Of a stretch of 35,508 nucleotides of DNA, positions 1 through 8,924 are shown piece by piece. The position numbers and the translations under genes were made by a program. The stretch spans positions 1-35,508 of the forward strand of contig CAMPHD010000002.1 of the NCBI GenBank assembly GCA_946885765.1. Direction: 5' to 3'. This stretch comes from an uncultured Thalassospira sp. (GTDB taxonomy: Bacteria; Pseudomonadota; Alphaproteobacteria; Rhodospirillales_A; Thalassospiraceae). Positions within the stretch are counted from its first letter, which is position 1, and every line of letters starts with the position of its first letter. The notes below the pieces were generated by a model, which did no database searches, was not told the DNA's origin, and was given only the letters and a program-made list of their open reading frames with translations.

Positions 1-232
1 TGCTCTTATGCCATAAATAAAAGAACAAATCAAGAACTTTTTTGAAAAAACTTTATATACCGCCAAAAGCTGCCCCATCACGGACCGCCTTTTATTTTGG
101 CTCACTCGCGATCCTGACTTGACCCGCCCCGCCAAAGCCCCAAACTTAGATTAAGGTCTGAAATCTGTTCATAGGACCACGCTGGCGTCACATGTCCCGG
201 ACACGGGGCGATTGCAGGGGCCTGAAATCGAT

Positions 233-2662
233 ATGTCGATCATACCACCCAATCCCCGACTGGAACGGCATCTGCGCCTGGCGCGGATGATCATGTCGTG
301 GGAACGGGTGTGGCCCCGGCTGATCCCGCCTTTGACAATCGTGATGCTGATTGCCGGGCTGACCCTGACCGGCACCTTTGAAATACTGCCCGCGACCGGG
401 CATATCATTTTGCTGTCGATCCTGTCGGTTGCCGGGCTTGTCGCCATCATCCTGCCGTGGCGGCATTTCACATGGCCCAATCGCCGTGCTGTCCTGCAAA
501 GGATCGAACAGGAAAATGGCCTTGAAAACAATCCGCTGCAAAGCCTTGAAGACCATATCGATGATGGCGACGACCCGCTAACCAGCTACCTATGGCAAAA
601 GCAGCTGCAACGCCACGAGGCGATGCTTGATAACCTGCATTTGCCCCGCCCCCTGCCCTCGCTGGCGCGCATTGATCGCTATGGGCTGGTGGTTTTGCCG
701 GTATTGCTGCTGACCGTCGGGCTGTTTGTCGCCCATGACCGGATGGGGGAACGCTTCTATAAGGCGTTCAGCCCGCTGCAACGGCTGGGCGCTGCTGATT
801 TCAGCACGACATTATGGGTTACCCCGCCTGCCTATACCGGGCAAATCCCGCGAGTCCTGCGTTTTGCCGATGGCACCGACCAGCCGCAGCAGCAACCGGC
901 GGATACAAACGCCGGGAATCCCAATGTCATCAATGTGGATGTCCCCGTCGGGTCAACACTGGCCGGCAGCATCGGAAGTATCTGGCAACCGACCTTGCAC
1001 ACCCCCACCGGCGAACGCGACATATCGGAAAGCAGCGACAACAGCTATGTCATTTCGACCGCCCTTGATCAGGCCGGACCATGGCGCATTTCGGTCTGGG
1101 GCAATGACCGGCTGACACTGAATGTCAATCTGGTGGCCGATAAACCGCCCGCCCTTTCATTCGTCAGCGCACCCTCGGTGACCCGCCGCGATCATATTCG
1201 TCTCGATTATGTCGCGACCGATGATTACGGCATGAACAATCTTGATCTGATCATCACCCCCGCGACCGATGGCATTGGCACCGAACAGTTCGGTTTGATC
1301 GACAATATCCGTATCGATATGTCCGGTCGCGATGGTCAGGGTGGTAGCGCATCCATGCCCACACGGATCGAAGGGCCACGTTTCCTTGATCTCGTTTCCC
1401 ATCCCTGGGCCGGGCTTCCGGTCAATCTGCAACTGGTGTCAAAAGACAATTCCGGGCAGCGCGGCGAAAGCGATATGCGATCCATCGTGCTCCCGGAACG
1501 TGAATTCACCCATCCGGTTGCCAAAAAGCTGATCACGATCCGGCGCGGCCTGCTGCGCTATCCCGACAAGGCACTTGAAATGCGCAATGCCCTTTTGCCC
1601 GTGCTGTATGCTCCGCAGGCATTTAACGGCCATATCGGTATTTTCCTTGCCCTGTCGGTCACCGAAGCCCGTCTTTCGGCCCATCTGCGCGACCGCGACA
1701 CCCATCAGGAAGTCGCCGGGCTGCTATGGCACATCGCCGAAGAAATCGAACGCGGCAGCTATGGCATGGCCGAACGCAACCTGATGGAGGCCGAGGAACG
1801 GCTGCTCGAAGCACTCGCCGATCCGAATGTCACCGAAGCCGAAATCGCCGAACTGATCGAAAATTATCGCCGTGCCCTTAACGAATATATGGCAGCCCTC
1901 GCCCGCGAAGCACCGCAAAATCAGCAAAGCCAGCAACAGGGCCCCGCCGCCATCCTTGAACAGCAGGACCTTTCGCGCATTATCGATCAGATCGATGCCC
2001 TGATGCGGGCCGGTGCCCGCGATCAGGCGCGCGCCCTGATTGATCGGTTACGTGAACTGGTTGAAAACATGCAGGTCACATCGGGCGACGGCGGAACCGA
2101 TATCACATCGACCCTTCGCGAAATGCTCGATGGCATCCGCGATCTTGCCCGTCGGCAGCAGGAACTGATGAACCAGGGGGACAATCCGTCCACCAATCCC
2201 GGCGGCAATGGCAACCGTGCCGAGGAACAACAAAACCTTGCCGGTGATGCCCAGAACCTGACCAATAATTCCGGCTTTGGCCAGTTTGGTAATCTCAGTG
2301 GCATTGAAACCGCCATCGAGGCCATGCAGCGCGCGGCAGAAGCCCTTGGCCGCAACCGCGCCCACGAGGCCATGCAACAGCAAGGACAGGCCATGGAGGC
2401 CCTGCAACGCGGTATTGGCGAACTGAGCCGCGCCCTTGAAGGACTTAGCCAGATGATGCCGATGCTTGAAGAACTTCGTGGTTCGGGCAACCGTGATCCG
2501 CTCGGTCGACCTGTCGGCGGGGATGGCACCACCGTCATCCCCGAAGTCGACACGCTTGAACGGGCATGGCGTATCCTGCAGGAACTGCGCCGCCGTTCCG
2601 GGGACCCGGATCGCCCGATGATCGAACAGGAATATATCGACCGGTTGCTTAAACGGTTCTGA
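233..2662 (+). CDS. TIGR02302 / DUF4175 family membrane protein
   Basis: This large protein of about 809 residues belongs to the alphaproteobacterial TIGR02302 (DUF4175) family, whose biochemical role is not known. The N-terminus carries two membrane segments (about residues 30-50 and 56-76) and a third near 149-168. A long soluble part follows, with a Gln/Asn-rich helical stretch at about 560-720 and a DPLGRP motif near residue 755 that I recall as typical of the family. I chose ATG 233 with AGGGG upstream at 216-220; an in-frame TTG at 212 would add seven residues but has a badly spaced ribosome site. The gene ends in a hairpin terminator shared with the convergent zinc-ribbon gene. Family assignment is by recalled similarity and the function is unknown. 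Confidence 0.85.
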   Translation: MSIIPPNPRLERHLRLARMIMSWERVWPRLIPPLTIVMLIAGLTLTGTFEILPATGHIILLSILSVAGLVAIILPWRHFTWPNRRAVLQRIEQENGLENNPLQSLEDHIDDGDDPLTSYLWQKQLQRHEAMLDNLHLPRPLPSLARIDRYGLVVLPVLLLTVGLFVAHDRMGERFYKAFSPLQRLGAADFSTTLWVTPPAYTGQIPRVLRFADGTDQPQQQPADTNAGNPNVINVDVPVGSTLAGSIGSIWQPTLHTPTGERDISESSDNSYVISTALDQAGPWRISVWGNDRLTLNVNLVADKPPALSFVSAPSVTRRDHIRLDYVATDDYGMNNLDLIITPATDGIGTEQFGLIDNIRIDMSGRDGQGGSASMPTRIEGPRFLDLVSHPWAGLPVNLQLVSKDNSGQRGESDMRSIVLPEREFTHPVAKKLITIRRGLLRYPDKALEMRNALLPVLYAPQAFNGHIGIFLALSVTEARLSAHLRDRDTHQEVAGLLWHIAEEIERGSYGMAERNLMEAEERLLEALADPNVTEAEIAELIENYRRALNEYMAALAREAPQNQQSQQQGPAAILEQQDLSRIIDQIDALMRAGARDQARALIDRLRELVENMQVTSGDGGTDITSTLREMLDGIRDLARRQQELMNQGDNPSTNPGGNGNRAEEQQNLAGDAQNLTNNSGFGQFGNLSGIETAIEAMQRAAEALGRNRAHEAMQQQGQAMEALQRGIGELSRALEGLSQMMPMLEELRGSGNRDPLGRPVGGDGTTVIPEVDTLERAWRILQELRRRSGDPDRPMIEQEYIDRLLKRF

Positions 2663-2683
2663 TACCCCATCAAAACAAAAAAA

Positions 2684-2705
2684 GGGCAGTGACGGATCGC
2701 TGCCC
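2684..2705. terminator. bidirectional hairpin terminator
   Basis: A nine-base-pair stem (GGGCAG.../...CTGCCC with one G-T pair) closes on a four-base loop. It is preceded by a run of A and followed by a T-rich stretch, so it can stop transcription from both the DUF4175 gene and the convergent zinc-ribbon gene. Confidence 0.8.
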
Positions 2706-2728
2706 TTGTCATTTTCACGTCAAACCGG

Positions 2729-3544
2729 TCAGGGTTCGACCGCCTCGCGCGGGTCAAGGAAGGTGACCTGCAGGCGGGTTGCTGTCGGGTTCGGACGACG
2801 GATTTTGGTTTCGACCGTCATGGTTTCGCCAACCGGCAGCATCTGTGCTTCCATCGGCATTTCCGCACCACCCTGAACCGCACTTTCGTCATAGATCAGC
2901 GGCACTTTTTTGCGCTGAACCACACGATCAAGCGGATCAAGAAGTTCGATCAGCAAATAGGGCAGAACCCGGTCGGTTTCGCTGATATTGACGATCTCGG
3001 CCCGCACGACAAGAACGTCAACACCGTCTTCCTCTTCGCGAGTCGGCGGCAATTCACGAATATCAAGGCCTTCGCCAACATGCGGGACATCAAGCCCGAC
3101 CATGTCATAAACCTTGGCAATCGGCGGCCACAGATTGATCAGGATATCTTTGGCGAAATACCCACCTGCGCCGATCCCGCCAAGGATCAGGAAGAACAGA
3201 ATCCAGCCAACCACACCCTTTTTCGATTTCGCAGGCGGCTTCGGATTGTTGCGAATCAGCTGCTCCGGGATCGGGGGCGGATCGGGGATTCTATCGGCTT
3301 CTTCAAAACCGGGATCAATCTGACCTGGCATCTGATCGGCATTGAAGTCGGCACCAAGTGCGCCATCCTGATCGAAAGGCGGCGGCAGCTTGTTTTCCTG
3401 CGCTGGCGACGGGGTTTTCATTCCCGGCGGGTCCTGATGCCAGCTGTTGCCGCAATTTTTGCAGCGTACGGTTCTGCCCTTTGGGCCGATCGCCTCTGTT
3501 TTCACAGAGTATTTTTTTGAACAATCTGGGCAAGTAATGATCAT
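2729..3544 (-). CDS. MJ0042-type zinc-ribbon membrane protein
   Basis: The 271-residue protein begins with a zinc ribbon of two CxxC pairs (C5/C8 and C28/C31), as in the MJ0042/zinc-ribbon_5 family. A Pro-rich acidic linker follows, then one membrane segment at about 110-131. The C-terminal part of about 120 residues resembles the DUF3426-type domain, and its position after the membrane segment suggests it lies in the periplasm. The function is not established. It is transcribed divergently from ftsE, an arrangement I recall from many alphaproteobacteria, which hints at an envelope role. The ribosome site is weak. The 367-base upstream region holds several inverted repeats that could act as operators. 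Confidence 0.8.
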   Translation of the reverse strand: MIITCPDCSKKYSVKTEAIGPKGRTVRCKNCGNSWHQDPPGMKTPSPAQENKLPPPFDQDGALGADFNADQMPGQIDPGFEEADRIPDPPPIPEQLIRNNPKPPAKSKKGVVGWILFFLILGGIGAGGYFAKDILINLWPPIAKVYDMVGLDVPHVGEGLDIRELPPTREEEDGVDVLVVRAEIVNISETDRVLPYLLIELLDPLDRVVQRKKVPLIYDESAVQGGAEMPMEAQMLPVGETMTVETKIRRPNPTATRLQVTFLDPREAVEP

Positions 3545-3911
3545 TGCAAACCTGGCATCTCGATGTCAGCGGCATGAAACCCGGGGCACGGCCATAACCT
3601 GAATGATTTCCGGCGATCCCCCGAATTCGCCGGTGTAGGGCAGAACCTACACTATATGTAAATAGCGACGATTTAACAGACTGTTAAGCACAGATAACTG
3701 AAGCTGCCCGAATTTGGTTGGCACAGCATTGCATATATGGTGCTTCGATGACATCCGAAGAACTGTTTAAGTCGTCATATTTTCGGCCAATCTGCGATGA
3801 TACCCACTTTGGTGGTCTGTCAGATCGGACTTTTGCAATTGTTCAACCGGCCCCCGCATTATCATGTTATGTCGGGTCTGATACGTCGTGCTGCGATATG
3901 GAGCGCAAGTT
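3545..3911. promoter_or_regulatory. divergent control region, zinc-ribbon gene / ftsE
   Basis: This 367-base gap has no convincing gene. It holds two abutting perfect 7-bp inverted repeats (3610-3633, CCGGCGA/TCGCCGG; 3633-3652, GTGTAGG/CCTACAC) and a 15-base palindrome at 3673-3687. On the minus strand a TATAGT at 3656-3651 could be a -10 element for the zinc-ribbon gene, in which case the second repeat would overlap the transcription start. An open frame at 3718-3915 runs on into the ftsE start without a convincing ribosome site and is probably not a gene. Confidence 0.5.
3673..3687. promoter_or_regulatory. candidate CtrA box
   Basis: TTAACAGACTGTTAA matches the alphaproteobacterial CtrA consensus TTAA-N7-TTAA exactly and is also a perfect palindrome around a central A. 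It lies 225 bases before the ftsE start. Known: CtrA controls cell-cycle and division genes in alphaproteobacteria. Inferred: binding here. Confidence 0.45.
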
Positions 3912-4589
3912 TTGACTGAAGTCGTAAGTTTCAGGAATGTCGGTGTTCGCTATGAATCCGGGCCGGAGATTCTGCGCGATCTGAACTTTACCCTGCATCG
4001 TGGCAGCTTCCATTTCCTGACCGGGGCTTCGGGTGCCGGCAAATCGACATTGATGCGCCTGCTTTACCTTGCCCTGCGCCAGACCCGCGGCGAGATTAAT
4101 ATTTTCGGCCGCGACAATATCCGCATTCCGCGTGACGAACTGCCCGCCATCCGCCGCAAGATCGGCGTGGTGTTTCAGGATTTCCGTCTGATCAATCATC
4201 TGACGACTTTTGAAAATGTCGCCCTGCCGCTGCGTGTCGCCGGGGTCGAGGATTTGCAGATCCGCAAGAACGTGACCGAACTTCTGGAATGGGTCGGCCT
4301 TGGTGATCAGATCAATGCCGTGCCATCGCGGCTTTCGGGCGGACAGCAGCAACGCGTTGCCATCGCGCGCGCTGTTATCGGGCGCCCGGCCCTGCTTCTG
4401 GCCGACGAGCCGACGGGTAACGTTGATGACCGGATCGCGATGCGGCTGTTATATCTTTTTGAAGAACTGAACAAACTTGGCACAACGGTGCTGATCGCAA
4501 CCCATAACCGGCAACTGGTGCGTCGCTTTGGCCATAATCAATGGCTGCTTGAAGCAGGCACCCTGCACGACATCACGCATAGCGCGTAA
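3912..4589 (+). CDS. ftsE: cell division ATP-binding protein FtsE
   Basis: FtsE is the cytoplasmic ATPase of the FtsEX complex, which regulates peptidoglycan hydrolases at the septum. The 225-residue protein has Walker [10 protein letters not shown] (38-46), an LSGGQQQ signature and Walker [13 protein letters not shown], all normal for the family. I place the start at TTG 3912 because GGAG at 3900-3903 lies eight bases upstream and the resulting [10 protein letters not shown] matches the usual FtsE N-terminus. A GTG at 3888 would add eight residues but has no good ribosome site. ftsX follows after 47 bases, so the two form an operon. A CtrA-like box lies upstream. Confidence 0.95.
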   Translation: MTEVVSFRNVGVRYESGPEILRDLNFTLHRGSFHFLTGASGAGKSTLMRLLYLALRQTRGEINIFGRDNIRIPRDELPAIRRKIGVVFQDFRLINHLTTFENVALPLRVAGVEDLQIRKNVTELLEWVGLGDQINAVPSRLSGGQQQRVAIARAVIGRPALLLADEPTGNVDDRIAMRLLYLFEELNKLGTTVLIATHNRQLVRRFGHNQWLLEAGTLHDITHSA

Positions 4590-4636
4590 CCGACCAAACC
4601 GACGGCAACTGGCTCAGACAGGACCCAAAATCGATC

Positions 4637-5539
4637 ATGGCTTTTCGTTCGCAACCGTCACACCTGCCGCTTGATAGCGACTCATCGACACGCTTTTTGC
4701 CAAGCATCGTCGCATTGATGGTGGCCCTGCTGACGTTTTCGATCGTTGGCCTGGCGGCCCTGCATGACAGTGTTGGCAAATGGTCCGGTCAGATCGAAGG
4801 CAGCCTTTCGATACAGGTTCCACCGACCGGCATGGCGGATCGCGGCCCCGAAGAACGCGAAGACGCTTTGCAGGCAACCGTTGACGATATCATCGAACAA
4901 CTGGCCGACATGCCCGGCATTTCCCGGATCGAGGAACTCAGCCCCGAAACCATGTCGGCCCTTCTGGAACCGTGGCTTGGCCCGGACGAGGTTGTCAGCG
5001 AGCTTCCAATCCCGCGCATTATCGAAATCACCCCGGAAACCGGGTTTAATTTCGACATACTTGAACGCAGGCTGGGCGAAATCGCGCCCGAGGCCGTTCT
5101 GGACGATCATCGCATCTGGATTGAACGGATCGCCGACGTTGCCTTTTCGGTCGAACTGGCCCTGATTGCGCTGATTATCGTATTGTTCGGGGCAACGATG
5201 CTGTCCGTTGTTTTTGCCACACGATCAGGTCTTTCCATTCATCGGACGATCATTGAATTGCTGCATCTGATCGGCGCACAGGATTCTTATATCGCGGGGC
5301 AGTTTGCCCGCCACAACCTGCGGCTGGCTTTTTTCGGGGCATTGATCGGACTTTTGATCGCCTTGCCTGTTTCAGGGGTAATCGCGTGGCTTGGTCTGCG
5401 CGCCGGATGGCCGATCCCGACACTGGTTTTCAGCCCGCTTTTCATCAGCATTATCATTGCCATTCCCTTTGTGGTCGCCGGTGTCGCCCAGATGACGGCC
5501 AAAAGAACTGTGCTGCGTGTCTTGCGCAGAATGTTGTAA
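4637..5539 (+). CDS. ftsX: cell division protein FtsX
   Basis: FtsX is the membrane partner of FtsE. The 300-residue protein has the expected four-segment topology: a first membrane helix at about 19-42, a periplasmic loop of about 120 residues which in this family contacts cell-wall hydrolases or their activators, and three more helices near 170-195, 222-250 and 265-290. Length is typical. It lies 47 bases after ftsE. The hydrolase partner is not in the window. Confidence 0.93.
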   Translation: MAFRSQPSHLPLDSDSSTRFLPSIVALMVALLTFSIVGLAALHDSVGKWSGQIEGSLSIQVPPTGMADRGPEEREDALQATVDDIIEQLADMPGISRIEELSPETMSALLEPWLGPDEVVSELPIPRIIEITPETGFNFDILERRLGEIAPEAVLDDHRIWIERIADVAFSVELALIALIIVLFGATMLSVVFATRSGLSIHRTIIELLHLIGAQDSYIAGQFARHNLRLAFFGALIGLLIALPVSGVIAWLGLRAGWPIPTLVFSPLFISIIIAIPFVVAGVAQMTAKRTVLRVLRRML

Positions 5540-5573
5540 CCTGCCTCACTCCTCCGTATAGTCGGCCTGCAGC

Positions 5574-5604
5574 GTCATGATCATTTACCGTTTCGGATCA
5601 TGAC
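5574..5604. repeat. 9-bp inverted repeat in ydcF-like leader
   Basis: GTCATGATC and GATCATGAC form a perfect nine-base inverted repeat separated by 13 bases. No T-run follows, so it is not a standard terminator. It lies just upstream of a strong ribosome site and may be an operator or an RNA hairpin. Confidence 0.5.
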
Positions 5605-5632
5605 CTTGTCCCCAAAAGGAGAGCCTTGTCGC

Positions 5633-5668
5633 ATGCCAGCGTCCCGTCAGGCCCAATCATATGAGTAA
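5633..5668 (+). CDS. possible 11-residue leader peptide overlapping ydcF-like start
   Basis: ATG 5633 opens a short frame reading MPASRQAQSYE that stops at TAA 5666-5668. A strong ribosome site (AAAAGGAGAG, 5614-5623) precedes it by about nine bases. Its stop overlaps the ATG of the next gene (5661), which has only a weak site of its own. This looks like translational coupling through a leader peptide. No run of one amino acid suggests classical attenuation. It could be chance. Confidence 0.35.
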   Translation: MPASRQAQSYE

Positions 5669-6386
5669 GCCACCCCTTTCCGTTCAGCACCGACGACGCT
5701 TTCGCCGGTTCCGGTTTTTGCTATCGACCCTGATCCTGCTGGGGCTGGTCTGGGCGGGTGGCTTTATCTGGTATGTCGACATCATTCCGACCGAGATCGA
5801 TGAACCTGATCGCAAGACTGACGCCATCGTCGTTCTGACCGGCGGCAGTGAACGCCTTTCGGAAGGCCGTCGTCTTCTGACCCGTCATCTTGCCAAAAAG
5901 CTGTTTATTTCCGGGGTTTATCGCGGGGTCGAAGTGGACGAGCTTCTATCGGCGGGCAAAGCTGACCCTCGTCTGGTGTCATGCTGCGTTGTACTTGGCC
6001 ATGTCGCCGAAAACACGCGCGGGAATGCGCTGGAAACGGCGGTTTGGGTATATGAAGAAGGCTATAAAAGCCTGCGTATCGTGACGGCAAATTATCACAT
6101 GCCGAGGTCCCTTCTGGAATTTCGCAGCCTGATGCCCGATGTCGATATCATCGCCCACCCGGTTTTCCCCGATAACGTCAAGGTCGATAGCTGGTGGCGC
6201 TGGCCGGGAAGTGCCAATCTGATTGCAAGCGAATATAACAAGTTCCTGTTTGCCAGCTTGCGGAACTATCTTCTGGGATTTCTTCCGGACGGGGACCGTG
6301 CGGGCCTGCACGGTCCGACCACGCCATCGACGCCGCCAAAGCAGGATTACTCGGCGTCCAATCGTCTTTCCCAGAAATCAGGCTGA
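5661..6386 (+). CDS. YdcF/SanA/ElyC family (DUF218) envelope protein
   Basis: The 241-residue protein has an N-terminal membrane anchor (about 18-40) after an Arg-rich start, then a DUF218 domain. Visible motifs are DAIVVLTGGSERL near 54-66, NTRGNA, and TANYHMPRS, all typical of the family. SanA and ElyC members act in envelope integrity and lipid-carrier metabolism, but the reaction is not well defined. It follows ftsX and precedes an acyltransferase gene, which suits an envelope role. Its own ribosome site is weak; a short upstream frame with a strong site overlaps the start. Confidence 0.85.
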   Translation: MSKPPLSVQHRRRFRRFRFLLSTLILLGLVWAGGFIWYVDIIPTEIDEPDRKTDAIVVLTGGSERLSEGRRLLTRHLAKKLFISGVYRGVEVDELLSAGKADPRLVSCCVVLGHVAENTRGNALETAVWVYEEGYKSLRIVTANYHMPRSLLEFRSLMPDVDIIAHPVFPDNVKVDSWWRWPGSANLIASEYNKFLFASLRNYLLGFLPDGDRAGLHGPTTPSTPPKQDYSASNRLSQKSG

Positions 6387-6458
6387 AGATACGGCGTTTC
6401 ACTCGTGTCGCATAACTGTTACAAACCCTTTGACGAAGTGTTTGAAGGATCTGTCTGC

Positions 6459-7310
6459 ATGAGAGCCCTGCGCGCGTTTTTGTTTAACGTGTTGTTTTTC
6501 GCCGGTACGGCAGCATTGTGCATTGTACTCACTCCCTTGATGCCGTTTGGACGCAAGCCCAATCAGTGGGTCGGCCATATGTGGTGTCGTATGACACAGG
6601 GAATGCTCGCCACGACTGTCGGCATGTACAAGCGTATTCGCGGCCTTGAAAACCTGCCGCAAGGCCCCTGCATTCTTGTTGCCAAGCATCAGTCTGCGTG
6701 GGAAACCCTGACCTTTCATACGGTTGTGCCTGACCCGGCCTATATCCTGAAAAAGGAACTAACCCGCATCCCGTTGATGGGGCAGTTTCTGTTGCTGTCC
6801 GGGCAGATTGCGGTCGACAGATCGGCTGGGTCATCGGCCCTGAAAGACATGATCAAGGGTGCCGAACGTGCGCTTGAGGACGGTAGACAGATCGTAATCT
6901 TCCCCGAGGGAACCCGCACACCGCCCGGTTCGGATCGGCCGTATCATCCCGGAATTTATGCGCTTTACAAGGCGTTCCCGAATGTCCCGGTCGTTCCGGT
7001 CGCGATTAATTCCGGCATGTTCTGGGGTCGACACAGCTTCATGAAATATGGCGGTGAAGTCACCATGGAATTCCTTCCGGCGATGGAACCGGGGCTTGAT
7101 CGCAAGACCTTCATGAAGACAATCAAAGGCAGGATTGATAACCGCACCCGCGAACTTGAACGCGACGCGCAGGCCGAATTCAATCTCCCGACCCTGACAT
7201 CCCGTGATGTTGAAATCGAAGAAGCCCGCGAAAAGGCCGACGCCGAACAGCAGGAAGTCAAAATCGCGATTCCGATGAAATCCATCGACGAAGAAAAAAC
7301 ACCTTCCTGA
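6459..7310 (+). CDS. plsC: 1-acyl-sn-glycerol-3-phosphate acyltransferase (PlsC family)
   Basis: This family transfers an acyl chain to lysophosphatidate, giving phosphatidate for membrane lipid synthesis. The 283-residue protein has an N-terminal membrane helix (about 8-28), the catalytic box HQSAWE (H77 to E82) and FPEGTR (148-153). The usual HX4D motif has Glu in the Asp position here, a variant I recall from other proteobacterial members. I chose ATG 6459 because GAAGGA lies nine bases upstream; a GTG at 6405 would add 18 poorly conserved residues. The C-terminal tail is charged. A bidirectional terminator follows. Substrate specificity is inferred. Confidence 0.88.
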   Translation: MRALRAFLFNVLFFAGTAALCIVLTPLMPFGRKPNQWVGHMWCRMTQGMLATTVGMYKRIRGLENLPQGPCILVAKHQSAWETLTFHTVVPDPAYILKKELTRIPLMGQFLLLSGQIAVDRSAGSSALKDMIKGAERALEDGRQIVIFPEGTRTPPGSDRPYHPGIYALYKAFPNVPVVPVAINSGMFWGRHSFMKYGGEVTMEFLPAMEPGLDRKTFMKTIKGRIDNRTRELERDAQAEFNLPTLTSRDVEIEEAREKADAEQQEVKIAIPMKSIDEEKTPS

Positions 7311-7333
7311 TTAGACGGATCGTTCGAACACCC

Positions 7334-7362
7334 AAAAGGCCGGAGTTTCATCCGGCCTTTTT
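7334..7362. terminator. bidirectional hairpin terminator
   Basis: AAAAGGCCGGA and TCCGGCCTTTT form an 11-bp stem with a six-base loop, flanked by A on the left and T on the right. It separates the plsC-like gene from the convergent EamA gene. Confidence 0.88.
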
Positions 7363-7385
7363 CTACTCTATCCGTTCGACGGCCT

Positions 7386-8321
7386 CTATACCTTTCGACG
7401 TGTTGCCTGCCAGATGCCAAAGGCAATCAGTGTAATCCCGCCCAGATGGTAAAGGTGCAGTTCCTCGCCCAGAAAGATGATGGCAAGGACACTGGCAAAA
7501 ACCGGCATCAGATACAAAAACACACCGGCATTTGCCGGACCGACAACCGCAACCCCCTTGTTCCAGAACAGATAACCCAAAAAGGCTGGCCCTGCCCCGA
7601 TATAGAAAATCTTCAGCATATCGGGCCATGCCGGATCAAGATGCGTAAAGAACGGCTCATTGCCCACGGTTACCGACCAGATGTAAAGCGGGGTCAGGAA
7701 CACCAACCCGATCAGGGCCGAAACGAATACAAGGCTTAGCGGATGGACGCCCTTGGGCGCGCGCTTCAAAAGCATTGAATATGCCGCCCAGACCATTGCT
7801 GAAATCATGGCAAACAGATCGCCTGATACAAAATTCATCTCGGCAAAGACCGAAAAGTCGCCTTTGGCGATGATCACGGCCGTACCGACACCGGCAATCA
7901 GCACACCGGCCCACTGGCCAAGCTTGGGTTTATCGGCAGTCAGTAAAGCTGCGAACAACAGAACCCAGACCGGGGTTGTCGCATTGAGAAGCCCGGTATT
8001 GACCGCCGTTGTGTTGTAGGCCGCCAGATAAATGACGATCGAGAACATGAAAACGCCCGTTGTTCCGATCAGGAACATCGACATTTTATGATCGGCCATC
8101 AGCCTCAGATCGCGTTTCAGATGCGGGATGCACACCGGAAACAGCAGCACAGCCGCCACAACCCAACGCCAGAACGCCAGTGCTTCAAGCGGCACCGTGG
8201 CATTGACCCCGCGTGCGACCACATGGTTTGACCCCCACATCATCGCGCAGGCAACCAGCATCAGATAGGCTGCCATCATCGGGGCATTGGTACCTTTGGA
8301 CGTTGTGGTGGCGTCCGACAT
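7386..8321 (-). CDS. EamA/DMT family transporter (first)
   Basis: The 311-residue protein shows about ten membrane helices in two EamA repeats, as in drug/metabolite exporters such as RhaT/YdcZ relatives. The first repeat begins near residue 15 with MWGSNHVVARG, and the second near 165 with FAMISAMVWAAYSMLLKR. Substrates cannot be read from the sequence; family members export amino acids or other metabolites. Its ATG shares one base with the TGA of the upstream chaC gene (TGATG), which implies translational coupling. It ends the aroQ-hisC-tyrC-EamA-chaC-EamA string at a terminator. Confidence 0.85.
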   Translation of the reverse strand: MSDATTTSKGTNAPMMAAYLMLVACAMMWGSNHVVARGVNATVPLEALAFWRWVVAAVLLFPVCIPHLKRDLRLMADHKMSMFLIGTTGVFMFSIVIYLAAYNTTAVNTGLLNATTPVWVLLFAALLTADKPKLGQWAGVLIAGVGTAVIIAKGDFSVFAEMNFVSGDLFAMISAMVWAAYSMLLKRAPKGVHPLSLVFVSALIGLVFLTPLYIWSVTVGNEPFFTHLDPAWPDMLKIFYIGAGPAFLGYLFWNKGVAVVGPANAGVFLYLMPVFASVLAIIFLGEELHLYHLGGITLIAFGIWQATRRKV

Positions 8322-8881
8322 CAGATTCCGGCTCCCATATTGATTTCACCGTATTCGCGGCGCACCAGATCCATCAGATCGTGCAAAGGCGGGTCGACAA
8401 TTCCCATCTGATCCAGATGGCAGACCGTGTTTTCAAGATATTCCAGGTTCGGGCCAATATTACCATGTGCCGCAACAATGATTTCAACCGCCGTCCGAAC
8501 CGACAGGTTCCCGGCGAACTGTTCATGCGTTGGATCGGCGACATAGGTGTGCGCGATGACCGTGCGTCCGTCGGCAAGCTCGACCTCGACATCGGCAGGA
8601 ATATAGGTGTTGGTCACCAGTTCGCGTTCATCAAGATATGCCTTGACCAACGGCCAGTTGTCCGGCGCGATCCGGAAGGCATTGCCCACACATTCCCCAC
8701 CAACATTCAGCCCCAGAACCAGACCCGGATTCTCCGGTGTACCGCGATAGTGATGGGAATAGATACAAAAGGACCGATGATAGCCGCGCAGCGTTGCGCA
8801 TGCCCGTTCTTCAAATTCGAAGCCCGGACGCCACAGCAGCGATCCATATCCAAATACCCATCTTTCCTGGGGCTCAGTCAA
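8321..8881 (-). CDS. chaC: glutathione-specific gamma-glutamylcyclotransferase (ChaC)
   Basis: ChaC enzymes cleave glutathione to 5-oxoproline and Cys-Gly in the cytosol. The 186-residue protein opens with the substrate-binding motif FGYGSLLWRPGF and has the conserved YLDERE segment that carries the proposed catalytic Glu. Length is normal. The start is TTG 8881, supported by a strong GGAGG about five bases upstream; no in-frame ATG is available. It sits between two EamA exporter genes and overlaps the downstream one by one base. Confidence 0.88.
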   Translation of the reverse strand: MTEPQERWVFGYGSLLWRPGFEFEERACATLRGYHRSFCIYSHHYRGTPENPGLVLGLNVGGECVGNAFRIAPDNWPLVKAYLDERELVTNTYIPADVEVELADGRTVIAHTYVADPTHEQFAGNLSVRTAVEIIVAAHGNIGPNLEYLENTVCHLDQMGIVDPPLHDLMDLVRREYGEINMGAGI

Positions 8882-8924
8882 AATTTCCTCCGGTCATGCT
8901 GGCGTTTTATGTCCGGTTCTGAAC

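Noticed and set aside
1..232. Promoter for the DUF4175 gene (TTGACC at 119-124)
   Set aside because: No acceptable -10 element at 16-18 bases; the gene may be read from an upstream operon outside the window.
2023..2757. 244-codon minus-strand open frame rich in Arg and Ser
   Set aside because: Shadow of the DUF4175 gene; its composition is typical of antisense reading and it runs across a terminator.
3719..3733. Sigma-54-like promoter (TGGCAC...TTGCA) upstream of ftsE
   Set aside because: The GG and GC elements are separated by nine bases instead of ten, and sigma-54 tolerates almost no spacing change.
3718..3915. 65-residue open frame upstream of ftsE
   Set aside because: No convincing ribosome site, it overlaps the ftsE start and control region, and the product resembles nothing I know.
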